NCBI RefSeq assembly: GCF_023369855.1
Contig: NZ_JAMBPP010000008.1
Location: forward strand, 62,001-126,000
DNA length: 64,000 nt
DNA from: Actinotalea alkalitolerans
Lineage (GTDB): Bacteria; Actinomycetota; Actinomycetes; Actinomycetales; Cellulomonadaceae
Reading direction: 5' to 3'
Each line of letters starts with the position of its first letter. Position 1 is the first letter of the stretch. Both the position numbers and the translations under genes were made by a program. Under the pieces are notes generated by a model, which saw only the letters and a list, made by a program, of their open reading frames with translations, did no database searches and had not been told where the DNA came from. This document shows positions 15,755 to 25,197 of the stretch, piece after piece.

Positions 15755-17101
15755 ATGCCGGACTGGGTGGAGCACGCGATCTGGTGGCACGTGTACCCGT
15801 TGGGCTTCGTCGGCGCCGAGCCGCAGGCCCTCGCTCCGGGGGCCGCCGTCGAGCACCGGCTGCCGCACCTGGTCGCCTGGCTCGACCACGCCGTCGGGCT
15901 CGGACTGTCGGGCCTGATGCTCGGGCCGGTCTTCGCCTCGCAGACCCACGGCTACGACACCGTCGACCACCTGCGCACCGACCCGCGCCTGGGGGACGGC
16001 GACGACCTCGCGCACCTGGTCGAGCAGGCGCACGCCCGCGGGCTGCGCGTGGTGCTGGACGGCGTGTTCAACCACGTCGGGCGGGGCTTCCCGGCCTTCC
16101 AGCAGGTGCTCGAGCACGGCCCCGGCGGTCCCACGGAGGACTGGTTCCACCTCACCTGGCCCGACGGCGCCGCACCGGGCACCGAACCCGGGTACGTCGA
16201 CTTCGAGGGGCACCACGCGCTGGTCGCGCTCAACCACGACTCGCCCCAGGTCGTCGACCACGTGGTCACGGTGATGAACCACTGGCTCGACCGGGGGTTC
16301 GACGGGTGGCGCCTGGACGCGGCCTACGCGGTGCCCACGTCGTTCTGGGCGCAGGTGCTGCCCCGCGTGCGCGAACGTCATCCGCAGGCGTACGTCTTCG
16401 GCGAGGTGCTGCACGGCGACTACGTCGCGGCCGTCCAGGAGGCCGGCTTCGACGCCGTGACCCAGTACGAGCTGTGGAAGGCCGTCTGGAGCTCGATCAA
16501 CGACGCCAACTTCTTCGAGCTGTCCTGGGGGCTCGAACGGCACAACACCTTCCTCGAGGCCTTCGCGCCCGTGACCTTCGTGGGCAACCACGACGTCACG
16601 CGCATCGCGACCCGGATCACCGACGAGCGCCACCTGCCCCACGCGTTCGTGCTGCTCCTCACCCTCGGAGGCACCCCCGCGGTGTACGCGGGTGACGAGG
16701 TGGCCATGCGGGGCCTCAAGGAGGAGCGGGTCGGCGGCGACGACGCGATCCGGCCGACGTTCCCGCCGACCCCGGCCGACCTGCCCCCCGAGGGCTGGCC
16801 CACCTACCACCTGCACACCGAGCTCATCGGGCTGCGTCGCCGCAACCCCTGGCTGCACCGCGCCCGCACCGAGGTGCTGACCTGCACCAACACCCAGCTG
16901 GTCTACCGGGTGGCCGCGGGGGACGACGCGTTGGTCGTCGCGCTCAACCTGTCCGACGAGGTTCTGCGGGTCGAGGGCGGGGATGGCGAGGCGGGGATGC
17001 AGGTCCTCGCGGCTGCCGGGGCGTGGGTCGACGACGGCGCGGGCTCGGGCGGTGCGGTCGAGGTCGGTGCGCACGGGTGGGCCGTGCTGGGCCGGGTCTG
17101 A
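15755..17101 (+). CDS. Alpha-amylase family (GH13) glycoside hydrolase
   Basis: The 448-residue TIM-barrel enzyme acts on alpha-glucans or small alpha-glucosides. It shows GH13 region I VLDGVFNHVG, region II GWRLDAAYA (nucleophile Asp about 188), region III VFGEVL (acid/base Glu about 216) and region IV FVGNHDVTRI (Asp about 279). There is no signal peptide, so it is probably cytoplasmic. A GGAGG site precedes ATG 15755. Exact specificity cannot be read from the sequence. No sugar transporter or glycogen gene is adjacent, so it appears monocistronic. Confidence 0.9.
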   Translation: MPDWVEHAIWWHVYPLGFVGAEPQALAPGAAVEHRLPHLVAWLDHAVGLGLSGLMLGPVFASQTHGYDTVDHLRTDPRLGDGDDLAHLVEQAHARGLRVVLDGVFNHVGRGFPAFQQVLEHGPGGPTEDWFHLTWPDGAAPGTEPGYVDFEGHHALVALNHDSPQVVDHVVTVMNHWLDRGFDGWRLDAAYAVPTSFWAQVLPRVRERHPQAYVFGEVLHGDYVAAVQEAGFDAVTQYELWKAVWSSINDANFFELSWGLERHNTFLEAFAPVTFVGNHDVTRIATRITDERHLPHAFVLLLTLGGTPAVYAGDEVAMRGLKEERVGGDDAIRPTFPPTPADLPPEGWPTYHLHTELIGLRRRNPWLHRARTEVLTCTNTQLVYRVAAGDDALVVALNLSDEVLRVEGGDGEAGMQVLAAAGAWVDDGAGSGGAVEVGAHGWAVLGRV

Positions 17102-17140
17102 CCCTGCCCCTGGGGACAACCCCCTGATGTCGGTGGCCAC

Positions 17141-17156
17141 TCGTACACTTGTTCGA
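17141..17156. promoter_or_regulatory. LexA (SOS) box
   Basis: TCGTACACTTGTTCGA matches the actinobacterial LexA consensus TCGAAC-N4-GTTCGA at 11 of the 12 defined positions. It ends 28 bp before the start of the HNH gene, a position seen for DNA-damage-induced 13E12/DUF222 genes in mycobacteria. Confidence 0.75.
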
Positions 17157-17184
17157 AGAGGCGGGGTCTTCGGCAGGGGGTGAC

Positions 17185-18687
17185 ATGGGTACGGCGGACG
17201 AGCTCGAGTCCAGGGTGGCGAGGCTGCGCGCCGAGGCGGCTGCCCTCGCGGTGGCCGATCTCACCGGGGTCGACCCCCGCCGTGCCCAGTCGTTGCACCG
17301 TGACCTGCGGACCTCGACCGACCAGCTCGGCCTGGCGGCGGCGCGTCTGCTCGCCCGGGTCGAGGCCGACGGCGCGTGGGCCGCGTCGGGCAGCGCGCGG
17401 ACCTTCCCCGAGTGGGCGGCGCAGCGTCAGGGCTCGTCGGTCGGCGCCGCGCGTCGTGAGCTCACCCTCGGGCAGGCGGTCGAGCGGGACCTGCCCCAGA
17501 TGCGTGCCGCTGTGGCCTCGGGGGAGATCACGCTCGAGCACGCCGAGGTCCTCGCCCGGATCGCGCCGACGTCTCCTGCCCGCCAGGCGGCCCTCGCCGG
17601 CGTCCAGACCGACCGCAACGAGACCTTCCTGCTGACCCGGGCGCGCGCCGTCGGGGTCGACGACTTCCGGCGTGAGGCCCGCCGCTGGGCTGCCCGGGTC
17701 GATGCCGACGCAGCCGAGCGTGAGCACGAGCGGGCCACGGCCAAGGAGTTCCTGACCGTGTCGCGTCGTGACGACGGGGTCGCGCTGCAGGGGTTCCTGA
17801 ACCACGAGCACGGCGCCGCCCTGATCACCGCGCTGCGCGCCGTCGGAGGCGTGCCCTCCGCTGACGACGAGCGCACCCCGCAGGAGCGTGACGGATCCGC
17901 CCTGGGTGCACTGGCAAGGCTGGTGCTCGACAAGGGACTGGCCGGGGGCGGCGCGCAGGTCCGCCCGCACCTGACCGTCCACGTGTCGTGGGAGACGTTG
18001 CAGGGGCTGCGTGCCGCAGGGGCGGGTGCGGTGGGCGCGGGGGCCGGCGGAGTGGGGACCGACGGCGGGGTAGGGGCCTGCGGAGTGGGAACCGACGGCG
18101 GAGTAGGGGCCGACGGCGGTTCCGCCGCGCTGACCCCCGCGGAGCTCGAGGACGGTGAGCCTCTGCCGCGGTCCGTCCTGGAACGGCTCGCCTGCGACGG
18201 TGAGGTCAGTCGCGTCGTGTTCGGCCCGGACAGCCAGGTGCTCGACGTCGGACGCGCCCACCGGACCTACAGCGGCCAGCTGCGTCGCGCGGTCGTCGCC
18301 CGCGACCGGACCTGTCGGTACCCGGGCTGCTCAGCCCCGCCCAGCAGGGGCGAGGTCCACCACGTGAAGCACTGGATCCACGGCGGGCCGACGTCGGTCG
18401 CGAACGGGATCCTGCTGTGCTGGTACCACCATGAGCTGGTCCATCGACGACACCTGCAGATCCACGCCAGTCCGGGAGGAGGGTGGGAGATCTGCCGGGC
18501 GGACGGCGCCGCGTTGCGCGACACCGGCCGAGCGGGGCACGTGACGAGTCCTCGGGAGGGGACCCTCATCGGTGCGCCGTCGCTGCCGGGTGCTGACAGC
18601 GTGTCGCGGTCGCGGTCGCGGTCGCCGTCGCCGTCGGGTACCGACATCGGTGCACCCCGACGCGTGACCTCGCCGCTCGCGGTCTAG
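17185..18687 (+). CDS. DUF222/13E12-type HNH endonuclease-like protein
   Basis: The 500-residue protein has an N-terminal DUF222 helical domain (about 30-270) and a C-terminal HNH domain. The zinc/nuclease module reads CRYPGC, then EVHHVKHW, then [12 protein letters not shown] (about 375-420). ATG 17185 follows AGGGGG; an upstream in-frame TTG was rejected. A Gly/Val/Asp low-complexity linker near 275-315 contains two 11-residue repeats, and the tail has an Arg/Ser microsatellite. The family behaves as repetitive, possibly mobile or DNA-repair-linked genes. The SOS box upstream suggests damage induction. Its TAG stop shares bases with the hemL stop on the other strand. Confidence 0.92.
   Translation: MGTADELESRVARLRAEAAALAVADLTGVDPRRAQSLHRDLRTSTDQLGLAAARLLARVEADGAWAASGSARTFPEWAAQRQGSSVGAARRELTLGQAVERDLPQMRAAVASGEITLEHAEVLARIAPTSPARQAALAGVQTDRNETFLLTRARAVGVDDFRREARRWAARVDADAAEREHERATAKEFLTVSRRDDGVALQGFLNHEHGAALITALRAVGGVPSADDERTPQERDGSALGALARLVLDKGLAGGGAQVRPHLTVHVSWETLQGLRAAGAGAVGAGAGGVGTDGGVGACGVGTDGGVGADGGSAALTPAELEDGEPLPRSVLERLACDGEVSRVVFGPDSQVLDVGRAHRTYSGQLRRAVVARDRTCRYPGCSAPPSRGEVHHVKHWIHGGPTSVANGILLCWYHHELVHRRHLQIHASPGGGWEICRADGAALRDTGRAGHVTSPREGTLIGAPSLPGADSVSRSRSRSPSPSGTDIGAPRRVTSPLAV
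18048..18113. repeat. 33-bp in-frame tandem duplication in the HNH gene
   Basis: Units at 18048-18080 and 18081-18113 differ at only a few bases and encode [10 protein letters not shown](C/D) twice. They expand the linker between the DUF222 and HNH parts without breaking the frame. Confidence 0.7.
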
Positions 18688-20009
18688 CGGTGCGGGGTGG
18701 TGGCGTTCGCCGCGGCCTTGGCTGCGGCCGGGAAGGCCTCCAGGATCCGGTTGATCGCGACGTCGTCGTGCGCGGCGGAGAGGAACCACGCCTCGTAGAC
18801 ACTCGGCGGGGCGTGGACGCCGTCGGCCAGCAGCGAGTGGAACAGGGCCGGGTAGCGGAAGGTGTCCTGCTGCTGAGCGCGTGCGTAGTCGGTGACCGGA
18901 CCGTCAGCCGGGTCCACGAACGCGGCGCTGAACAGGGTGCCGGCGCGCTGGACGGAGTGGGCGACGCCCTCGGCCGCGAGGGCCTGCGACAAGCCCTCCG
19001 ACACCGCGTCCGCCGCGGCCTGGACCCTGGCGTAGACGTCCGCGTCACAGGCCCGCAACGTTGCCAGTCCGGCGGCCGTCGCGACCGGGTTCCCGGACAG
19101 GGTTCCCGCCTGGTAGACCGGACCGAGCGGCGCCAGGTGCTCCATCACGTCACGGCGTCCGCCGATCGCGGCGACCGGCAGGCCGCCGCCCACGACCTTG
19201 CCGAAGGTCAGCAGGTCGGGCACCCACCCCTCGACCGCACCCTCCAGGCCCCACCAGCCAGCGGGTCCCGCACGGAAGCCGGTCAGCACCTCGTCCATGA
19301 TCAGCAGGGCGCCATGGGTGGTCGTGATCTCCCGGAGCGACCGGTTGAACCCGGGCAGCGGGGGAACCACCCCCATGTTCGCGGGCGCGGCCTCGGTGAT
19401 CACCGCGGCGATCCGGTCGCCGTGGGCGGCGAAGGCCGCCTGCACCGCGGCGACGTCGTTGTAGGGCAGCACCAGGGTCTCGGCGGCCGTGGCCTCGGTG
19501 ACCCCCGAGGACGCGGGCATCGCCAGCGTCGCCAGTCCCGACCCGGCCTGGGCGAGCAGGGCGTCCAGGTGCCCGTGGTAGCACCCGGCGAACTTCACGA
19601 CCAGGGGCCTGCCGGTCACGCCGCGGGCCAGCCGGATCGCCGTCATCGTCGCCTCGGTCCCGGTGGACACGAAGCGCAGCCGCTCGACCGCCGGGACGCG
19701 CCGCCGGACCTCGAGCGCCAGCTCGGTCTCCCGGGCGGTCGGTGCACCGAAGGTCAGGCCGAGCGCAGCGGCTTCCTGCACGGCCTGCACGACCGCGGGG
19801 TGCGCGTGACCCAGGATCGCCGGCCCCCACGAACCGACGAGGTCGACGTAGGTGCTGCCGTCGACGTCGGTCAGGTACGGGCCGCGGGCCGAGGCCATGA
19901 ACCGTGGTGTGCCGCCGACCGACCCGAAGGCGCGCACCGGCGAGCTCACCCCGCCCGGCATGACGTCCTGCGCCGCAGCGAACAGCGCCTCGGAGTGGTG
20001 GGTCTGCAT
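18684..20009 (-). CDS. hemL: Glutamate-1-semialdehyde 2,1-aminomutase
   Basis: The 441-residue PLP enzyme converts glutamate-1-semialdehyde to 5-aminolevulinate. The PLP lysine lies in [11 protein letters not shown] (about 269). Other family blocks are [10 protein letters not shown] near the N-terminus, [19 protein letters not shown], and [10 protein letters not shown] with the PLP-contacting Asp. ATG 20009 overlaps the hemB stop (ATGA). It is the last gene of the haem supercluster and ends on a CTAG shared with the HNH gene. Confidence 0.95.
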   Translation of the reverse strand: MQTHHSEALFAAAQDVMPGGVSSPVRAFGSVGGTPRFMASARGPYLTDVDGSTYVDLVGSWGPAILGHAHPAVVQAVQEAAALGLTFGAPTARETELALEVRRRVPAVERLRFVSTGTEATMTAIRLARGVTGRPLVVKFAGCYHGHLDALLAQAGSGLATLAMPASSGVTEATAAETLVLPYNDVAAVQAAFAAHGDRIAAVITEAAPANMGVVPPLPGFNRSLREITTTHGALLIMDEVLTGFRAGPAGWWGLEGAVEGWVPDLLTFGKVVGGGLPVAAIGGRRDVMEHLAPLGPVYQAGTLSGNPVATAAGLATLRACDADVYARVQAAADAVSEGLSQALAAEGVAHSVQRAGTLFSAAFVDPADGPVTDYARAQQQDTFRYPALFHSLLADGVHAPPSVYEAWFLSAAHDDVAINRILEAFPAAAKAAANATTPHR

Positions 20010-20992
20010 CAGTAGTCCTCCCGCAGCCATCCGGCCAGCTCGAGTGCCCAGTAGGTCAGGACGGCGTCCGCCCCCGCGCGGCGGATCCCCAGGACCGACT
20101 CCTGGATGGTGCGGCGGCGGTCCACCCAGCCGTTCGCGGCGGCCGCCTCGACCATCGCGTACTCGCCGGACACCTGGTACGCCCACACGGGGACCTCGCT
20201 GCCGGCGGCGACGTCGGACAGGACGTCCAGGTAGCTCATCGCCGGCTTGACCATGACGACGTCCGCGCCCTCGGCGACGTCCAGGCGCGCCTCGCGCACG
20301 CCCTCGCGGCGGTTCGCCGGGTCCAGCTGGTAGGTCCTGCGGTCACCCACGAGCGTGGACTCGACCGCCTCGCGGAACGGGCCGTAGAAGGCCGACGCGT
20401 ACTTCGCGGCGTACGCGAGCAGCGCGACGCCCTGGTGACCCGCCCCGTCCAGGGCGTCACGCACCGCGGCGACCTGACCGTCCATCATCCCGCTGAGGCC
20501 CAGCAGGTGCGCCCCGGCGTCGGCCTGCGCGAGGGCCATCGCGCGGTACTGGGCGAGGCTCGCGTCGTTGTCCACCCGGCCGCGGTCGTCCAGCACCCCG
20601 CAGTGCCCGTGGTCGGTGAACTCGTCGAGGCAGAGGTCGGCCATCACCGCCAGCCGGTCGCCGACCACGTCCACGACGTCCCCGATCGCCTGGTTGAGCA
20701 CCCCCGCCGGGTCGCACGCCCCCGAACCCGTCGCATCACGCGTCGACGGCACGCCGAAGAGCATCACGCCCCCGAGCCCGGCGTCGGCCGCGCGGGCCAC
20801 GATCTCGCGCAGGCTCGACCGGCTGTGCTGGACCTGACCCGGCATCGAGGAGATCGGGACCGGCTCGGTCGCACCCTCCCGCACGAACAGCGGCAGCACC
20901 AGCTGCGACGGCGCCAGGTGGTGCTCGGCGGCGACCCGCCGCATCGCCGGGGTGCGCAGGCGGCGGGGACGCACGTGCGGGAAACCGGTCAT
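20009..20992 (-). CDS. hemB: Delta-aminolevulinic acid dehydratase (porphobilinogen synthase)
   Basis: The 327-residue enzyme condenses two 5-aminolevulinates to porphobilinogen. Schiff-base lysines are in [11 protein letters not shown] (about 195) and [11 protein letters not shown] (about 248). The metal site reads [14 protein letters not shown]. The three-cysteine zinc site of the classical form is here C-x-D...C, with the middle Cys replaced by Asp. This hybrid version is familiar from actinobacteria and may shift metal preference. The gene is coupled at both ends by 4-base overlaps with hemD and hemL. Confidence 0.95.
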   Translation of the reverse strand: MTGFPHVRPRRLRTPAMRRVAAEHHLAPSQLVLPLFVREGATEPVPISSMPGQVQHSRSSLREIVARAADAGLGGVMLFGVPSTRDATGSGACDPAGVLNQAIGDVVDVVGDRLAVMADLCLDEFTDHGHCGVLDDRGRVDNDASLAQYRAMALAQADAGAHLLGLSGMMDGQVAAVRDALDGAGHQGVALLAYAAKYASAFYGPFREAVESTLVGDRRTYQLDPANRREGVREARLDVAEGADVVMVKPAMSYLDVLSDVAAGSEVPVWAYQVSGEYAMVEAAAANGWVDRRRTIQESVLGIRRAGADAVLTYWALELAGWLREDY

Positions 20993-22011
20993 GAGGTGCC
21001 CTCCGGGGCAGCGTGAGGGGCCGTGTCAGCGGCAGTGTCAGGGGCGGAGCCGTGGGCGGGCGTGGGGGCGGGGGCAGGAGCGGGCCCCTGGGCGGGCGCG
21101 GGAGCCGGCGCTGCGACTGGAGCCGTAGCCCCGGGAGTCCGGACAGGGCTGCGGGCAACGTCGGTGGGATGTCCGTGCCGGCGCGCGTGGTCGACGAGAG
21201 CCTCGACCAGCGCCTCGGCCGAGGCGGAGTCCGGCACCACGTGCACGGGCAGGCCATGGTCGCGGGCGGCGCGTTCGGTGCGCGGGCCGATGCAGCACAC
21301 CACCGTCGTGGGCGGCGGCGTCCCGACCAGCTCGACAAGGTTGGTCACGGTGCTCGCCGAGCTCAGCAGCACCGCGTGGAACACCCCGGCGCGGACGTCC
21401 TGGCGCAGCTCCTCGGTGGGTTCGGGACCGCTCAGCGTGCGGTACGCGACGACGTCGTCGACCGTCCACCCGGCTGAGCGCAGGCCGTCGGCGAGCGTGG
21501 GTTCGGCCAGGTCGGAGTGGGGGACGAGCACCCGCCCACGCCCGCCGGTCGCGGCCGGATCGGTGCCGACCGGCGGGGCGGGGAACTCGGCGAGCAGCCC
21601 GCGCGCGGATCGCTCCCCCTGCGGCACGAGGTCGGGCGTCACCCCGATGCGGTCCAGGGCCGAGGCCGTCCCGGGGCCGACGGCGGCCACCCGGGCCGAG
21701 GAGAGGAGCGCGGCGAGGGCCGTGAAGCCCGACACGGCGGCGGGCGAGGCGGGGTCGACCAGCGTCCCCGCCCGGGCCGCGAGATAGGGCACCGTGGTGC
21801 CGCTGGTGATCGTCACCCAGTCGTACGACCCGCGGGACAGGTTCGCCAGGCCCGAGTCCAGGCCGGTGAGGTCCTCGGGCGGGGCGAAGTCGATCAGCGG
21901 GACGACGACGCAGCGTGCGCCGTGGGTGTCGAGGGCCGCGGCGACCCGCTCACCCCACTCGCCGCCTCGTGGGACCAGCACCTGCCACCCGTCCAGGGCG
22001 CCCGGGGTCAC
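20989..22011 (-). CDS. hemD: Uroporphyrinogen-III synthase
   Basis: The 340-residue cyclase turns hydroxymethylbilane into uroporphyrinogen III. The HemD domain covers about 1-275 (WQVLVPRGGEWGERVAAAL, YDWVTITSGTTV, VAAVGPGTASALDRIG, VLLSSASTVTNLVEL). It is followed by a roughly 45-residue Pro/Ala tail (APAPAPAQGPAPAPAPTPA) that looks disordered. The GTG at 22011 was chosen because it overlaps the hemC stop (GTGA); the frame extends far upstream inside hemC. A second, winged-helix-fused homologue lies in the siroheme operon. Confidence 0.9.
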   Translation of the reverse strand: MTPGALDGWQVLVPRGGEWGERVAAALDTHGARCVVVPLIDFAPPEDLTGLDSGLANLSRGSYDWVTITSGTTVPYLAARAGTLVDPASPAAVSGFTALAALLSSARVAAVGPGTASALDRIGVTPDLVPQGERSARGLLAEFPAPPVGTDPAATGGRGRVLVPHSDLAEPTLADGLRSAGWTVDDVVAYRTLSGPEPTEELRQDVRAGVFHAVLLSSASTVTNLVELVGTPPPTTVVCCIGPRTERAARDHGLPVHVVPDSASAEALVEALVDHARRHGHPTDVARSPVRTPGATAPVAAPAPAPAQGPAPAPAPTPAHGSAPDTAADTAPHAAPEGTS

Positions 22012-23081
22012 CGGGTGCCCCCGGGGCCCAGCAGGTGGCTGGATCCCACGTCGCCCGAGCGCAGAGCCACGGGTCCGAGGGGGGCGAGCCGTGCCGCGCC
22101 GTCGTCCAGCAGCTGGAGCGCGACCTGGCGGCCGAGCGCGTCCGCCGAGGCGAGCTGCTCGGCGCGGCCGGCCGGCAGCGTCACCGCGGCGCTCGAGCGC
22201 ACCTGCTCGGTGCCGTCGCCGCGGCTGACCACGGCGTCGAGCCGCAGGGTGCCGTGCTCGAGGCGCCCCAGTGCGCCGACGGGCGCCGCGCACCCGGCCT
22301 CCAGGGTGGCGAGCAGGGCCCGCTCGGCGTGCACCGCGACATGGCTCGGCAGGTGGTCGAGAGCGGTCAGCGCACGGGCCAGCGGGGCGGAGGGGTCGTC
22401 GAGGTCCGGACCGGGAGCGACACCGCGCGGGGTCGGGCCGTCGAGCACCGACCGGCACTCGACGGCGAGGGCGCCCTGCCCGGGGGCCGGGGACATCACG
22501 GTGGTGTCGAGCAGCTCGGTCACCGCGGACGTGCGTCCCAGTCGGGACAGGCCCGCGGCCGCGAGCACGACGGCGTCCAGGTCACCGGGGCCGGTGGTCG
22601 ACCCCCGCACCCGGCCGAGCCGTGTCTCGACGTTGCCGCGGATGTCCACGACCTCCAGGTCGGGCCGGTGGGCGAGCAGCTGGGCGGCGCGACGCGGCGA
22701 GCCGGTGCCCACCCGCGCACCGTGCGGCAGGTCGGCCAGGGTCAGGCCGTCCCGTGCGCACAGCGCGTCGCGAGGGTCGACCCGCTCGGGCACCGCTGCG
22801 ATCACCAGGCCGTGCGCCGGGACCACCGGGAGGTCCTTGAGGGAGTGCACCGCGAGGTCGCAGCGACCTGCGAGCACCGCCTCGCGCAGGGCTGCGACGA
22901 ACACCCCCGCCCCACCCAGCGCCGCGAGCGACCCGGTGTAGAGGTCCCCCTCGGTGCGGATCCGGACGAGCTCGACCTCCTCGGGGGCCAGGCCACCCAG
23001 CCGGCGGACCTGGTCGGCGACGATGCCCGTCTGGGTCAGCGCGAGCGTGCTCCCCCGGGTCCCGATGCGCACCGCGGTCAC
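22008..23081 (-). CDS. hemC: Hydroxymethylbilane synthase (porphobilinogen deaminase)
   Basis: The 357-residue enzyme polymerises four porphobilinogens. The start VRIGTRGSTLALTQ carries the family N-terminal block. The dipyrromethane cofactor attaches to the Cys in LEAGCAAPVGAL (about 262). Other blocks include HSLKDLPVVPAHGL and DPRDALCARDG. GTG 23081 overlaps the cpfC stop; an upstream in-frame start lies inside cpfC and adds non-homologous residues. Confidence 0.95.
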   Translation of the reverse strand: MTAVRIGTRGSTLALTQTGIVADQVRRLGGLAPEEVELVRIRTEGDLYTGSLAALGGAGVFVAALREAVLAGRCDLAVHSLKDLPVVPAHGLVIAAVPERVDPRDALCARDGLTLADLPHGARVGTGSPRRAAQLLAHRPDLEVVDIRGNVETRLGRVRGSTTGPGDLDAVVLAAAGLSRLGRTSAVTELLDTTVMSPAPGQGALAVECRSVLDGPTPRGVAPGPDLDDPSAPLARALTALDHLPSHVAVHAERALLATLEAGCAAPVGALGRLEHGTLRLDAVVSRGDGTEQVRSSAAVTLPAGRAEQLASADALGRQVALQLLDDGAARLAPLGPVALRSGDVGSSHLLGPGGTR

Positions 23082-24322
23082 GGCGCGAGACCTGCCACGG
23101 CGGGTCGGGGGCCTCGGGGGTTCGCGCAGCAGCCGGGACGGCACACGTCGTACCAGGGCCCGAGCGGGCTCAGGGCGGGACGGGACACGGCGCCGGTCGC
23201 GGTGCCCGCGGTGCCGTCGGCACGGGCCACCCGCTCGCCGACGAGGTCGACCAGACCGGTGACGAAGGCCGGGTGCACACCAGGGGTCGGCACCCGCTCA
23301 CCGTGGAGGCCGGCCTCGCGCGCGGTGGTCAGGGCCTCTTCGTCGAGGTCCCACATGACCTCCATGTGGTCCGAGACGAAGCCGATCGGCACGATCACCA
23401 CGGCCTTGACGCCCTGGCCGGCGAGCTCGGTGATGGCGTCGTTGATGTCGGGCTCGAGCCACGGGGTGCTCGGGGCGCCGCTGCGGGACTGGTAGACCAA
23501 CGACCACGGGACGGACGCGAGCTGCGCGGCCGCGCTGCCGGTACCGACGTCGCTCACCCCGCCCACGCTCGCCATGACGACGTCGGCCACGGCGCGGTGC
23601 TGCGCCGAGTAGGCGCCCTCGGGGCCGAGCCGAGCGTCGGGAGGGCCTGAGGTCACGGCCGTGGACGTGGGGATCGAGTGCGTGACGAACAGGACGTGCG
23701 ACTCGCGGACCAGGTCGATCCCGGGCAGGGCGGCACGGGTGCGGAGCAGCGCGTCGCGGACCCCCTCGACGAAGGGGGTGACGAAACCCGGGTGGTCGAA
23801 GTAGTTGCGCACCTTGTCGATGGTGACCTCGCCCGCCAGGCCCGTCTCCTCGAGGGCCGCGGCGAGGTCCTCGCGGTACTGCCGGCAGCCCGAGTACGAG
23901 GAGTAGGCGCTGGTGACCACGGCGAGCAGACGCCGGTGACCGGCCGCGTGCGCCTCACGGAGCGCGTCGGTGAGGAACGGGTCCCAGTTGCGGTTGCCCC
24001 AGAGCACGGGCAGGTCCATGCCGCGGGCGTCGAGCTCGGCCCGCAGGGCGGCCTGGAGCTCGCGGTTCTGGGCGTTGATCGGGCTGACGCCGCCGAAGGC
24101 CCGGTAGTGGTGGGCGACCTCTTCGAGGCGCTCGTCGGGGATGCCGCGCCCGCGTGTCACGTTGCGCAGGAAGGGCAGCACGTCGTCCTGACCCTCGGGC
24201 CCGCCGAAGGAGACGAGCAGCACGGCGTCGTAGGGCGCCGGAGGCTGGGGGTCGCGGTCGGGCAGCGTGCTCGGGTCGGGAAGCGTGCCCGGGTCGTGGA
24301 CCGTGCTCTCCGTGGCGCTCAT
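23078..24322 (-). CDS. cpfC: Coproporphyrin ferrochelatase
   Basis: The 414-residue ferrochelatase inserts Fe2+ into coproporphyrin III in the actinobacterial route. Blocks include AVLLVSFGGPEGQDDVLPFL (about 33-52), YRAFGGVSPINAQNRELQ, and the catalytic histidine in VLFVTHSIP. The Glu/His region GFVSDHMEVMWDLDEEA is near 325. A C-terminal CRPGCCANPRG supplies the cysteines of the [2Fe-2S] cluster typical of actinobacterial enzymes. It sits beside chdC, so its substrate should be coproporphyrin rather than protoporphyrin. Confidence 0.93.
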   Translation of the reverse strand: MSATESTVHDPGTLPDPSTLPDRDPQPPAPYDAVLLVSFGGPEGQDDVLPFLRNVTRGRGIPDERLEEVAHHYRAFGGVSPINAQNRELQAALRAELDARGMDLPVLWGNRNWDPFLTDALREAHAAGHRRLLAVVTSAYSSYSGCRQYREDLAAALEETGLAGEVTIDKVRNYFDHPGFVTPFVEGVRDALLRTRAALPGIDLVRESHVLFVTHSIPTSTAVTSGPPDARLGPEGAYSAQHRAVADVVMASVGGVSDVGTGSAAAQLASVPWSLVYQSRSGAPSTPWLEPDINDAITELAGQGVKAVVIVPIGFVSDHMEVMWDLDEEALTTAREAGLHGERVPTPGVHPAFVTGLVDLVGERVARADGTAGTATGAVSRPALSPLGPWYDVCRPGCCANPRGPRPAVAGLAP

Positions 24323-25035
24323 CGCAGGACCTCCGCTACCTGGTCGAGGCCGATGCGTCGGCCGGTGAAGAAGGGGACCTCCTCGCGCACGTGACGCCGC
24401 GCCTCGGTCTGGCGCAGGTCACGCATGAGGTCGACGAGCTCGGTCAGGTCGTCGGCCTCGAGGCCCAGGATCCACTCGTAGTCGCCCAGGGCGAACGACG
24501 CCACCGTGTTGGACAGCACCTTGGTGTACGCCCGGCCCTTGCGCCCGTGCTCGCCGAGCATCGCACGCCGCTCGTCGGAGGGCAGCAGGTACCACTCGTA
24601 GGAGCGCACGAAGGGGTAGACCGTCAGCCACTCGAGCGGCTCGGTGTCGCGCATGTAGGCCGGGGCGTGGTTGGCGCTGAACTCGGCCGGGCGGTGGACG
24701 CCCATCGCCGACCAGGTGGGCAGCAGCGGCGCGAGCTCGGCGCTGCGGCGCAGGCTGCGCACCGCGTGCTGCAGACCCTCGGCGTGGTCGCCGTGCAGCC
24801 AGAGCATGAGGTCGGCGTCGGCGCGCAGGCCCGAGACGTCGTACACCCCGCGCAGGACGACGTCCTCGGGGAGCTCCTCGGCGGCGGTGGCCAGCGCGGG
24901 GCCGTCGCCGAACGGCGCGGTCGCGGTGGTCGGACGGCGCAGGACGGTCCACAGGGTCCAGGCGCCGCTGTCGGGGTCTGGCACCGCGGCGTCGTACGCG
25001 ACGGCAGGACGTGCATCGGGTGCGTCGGTGGTCAT
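24319..25035 (-). CDS. chdC: Coproheme decarboxylase (HemQ)
   Basis: The 238-residue chlorite-dismutase-family enzyme decarboxylates coproheme to haem b with peroxide. The diagnostic stretch VYPFVRSYEWYLLP contains the catalytic tyrosine (about 138), and the haem ligand histidine lies in EARRHVREEVPFFTGRR near the C-terminus. ATG 25035 has no Shine-Dalgarno sequence; the bases before it are pyrimidine-rich, so translation may depend on a short leader. A 162-bp gap separates it from cgoX, the largest inside the cluster. This gap holds the TTCTGAC repeats and could contain an internal promoter. Confidence 0.93.
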   Translation of the reverse strand: MTTDAPDARPAVAYDAAVPDPDSGAWTLWTVLRRPTTATAPFGDGPALATAAEELPEDVVLRGVYDVSGLRADADLMLWLHGDHAEGLQHAVRSLRRSAELAPLLPTWSAMGVHRPAEFSANHAPAYMRDTEPLEWLTVYPFVRSYEWYLLPSDERRAMLGEHGRKGRAYTKVLSNTVASFALGDYEWILGLEADDLTELVDLMRDLRQTEARRHVREEVPFFTGRRIGLDQVAEVLR

Positions 25036-25092
25036 GAAAGGAGTCTGCGTGACGCTGCCGGAATGCGGAAATCAGGACGACGTCGACGACCG

Positions 25093-25120
25093 TTCTGACG
25101 TACTGTCACCACATTCTGAC
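25093..25120. promoter_or_regulatory. Paired TTCTGAC direct repeats upstream of chdC
   Basis: TTCTGAC occurs at 25093-25099 and 25114-25120, spaced 21 bp, two helical turns. They lie in the only comparatively AT-rich stretch of the haem cluster. This arrangement would suit a response-regulator dimer, for example a haem-responsive HrrA/ChrA type (inference). Confidence 0.35.
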
Positions 25121-25197
25121 AATGCGTCAGCCGGGGTGCGGGAAAGCGCCGCCGAGCACCGACCAGGAATGCGGTCGGCCGACCGGAGTGACGGGTG

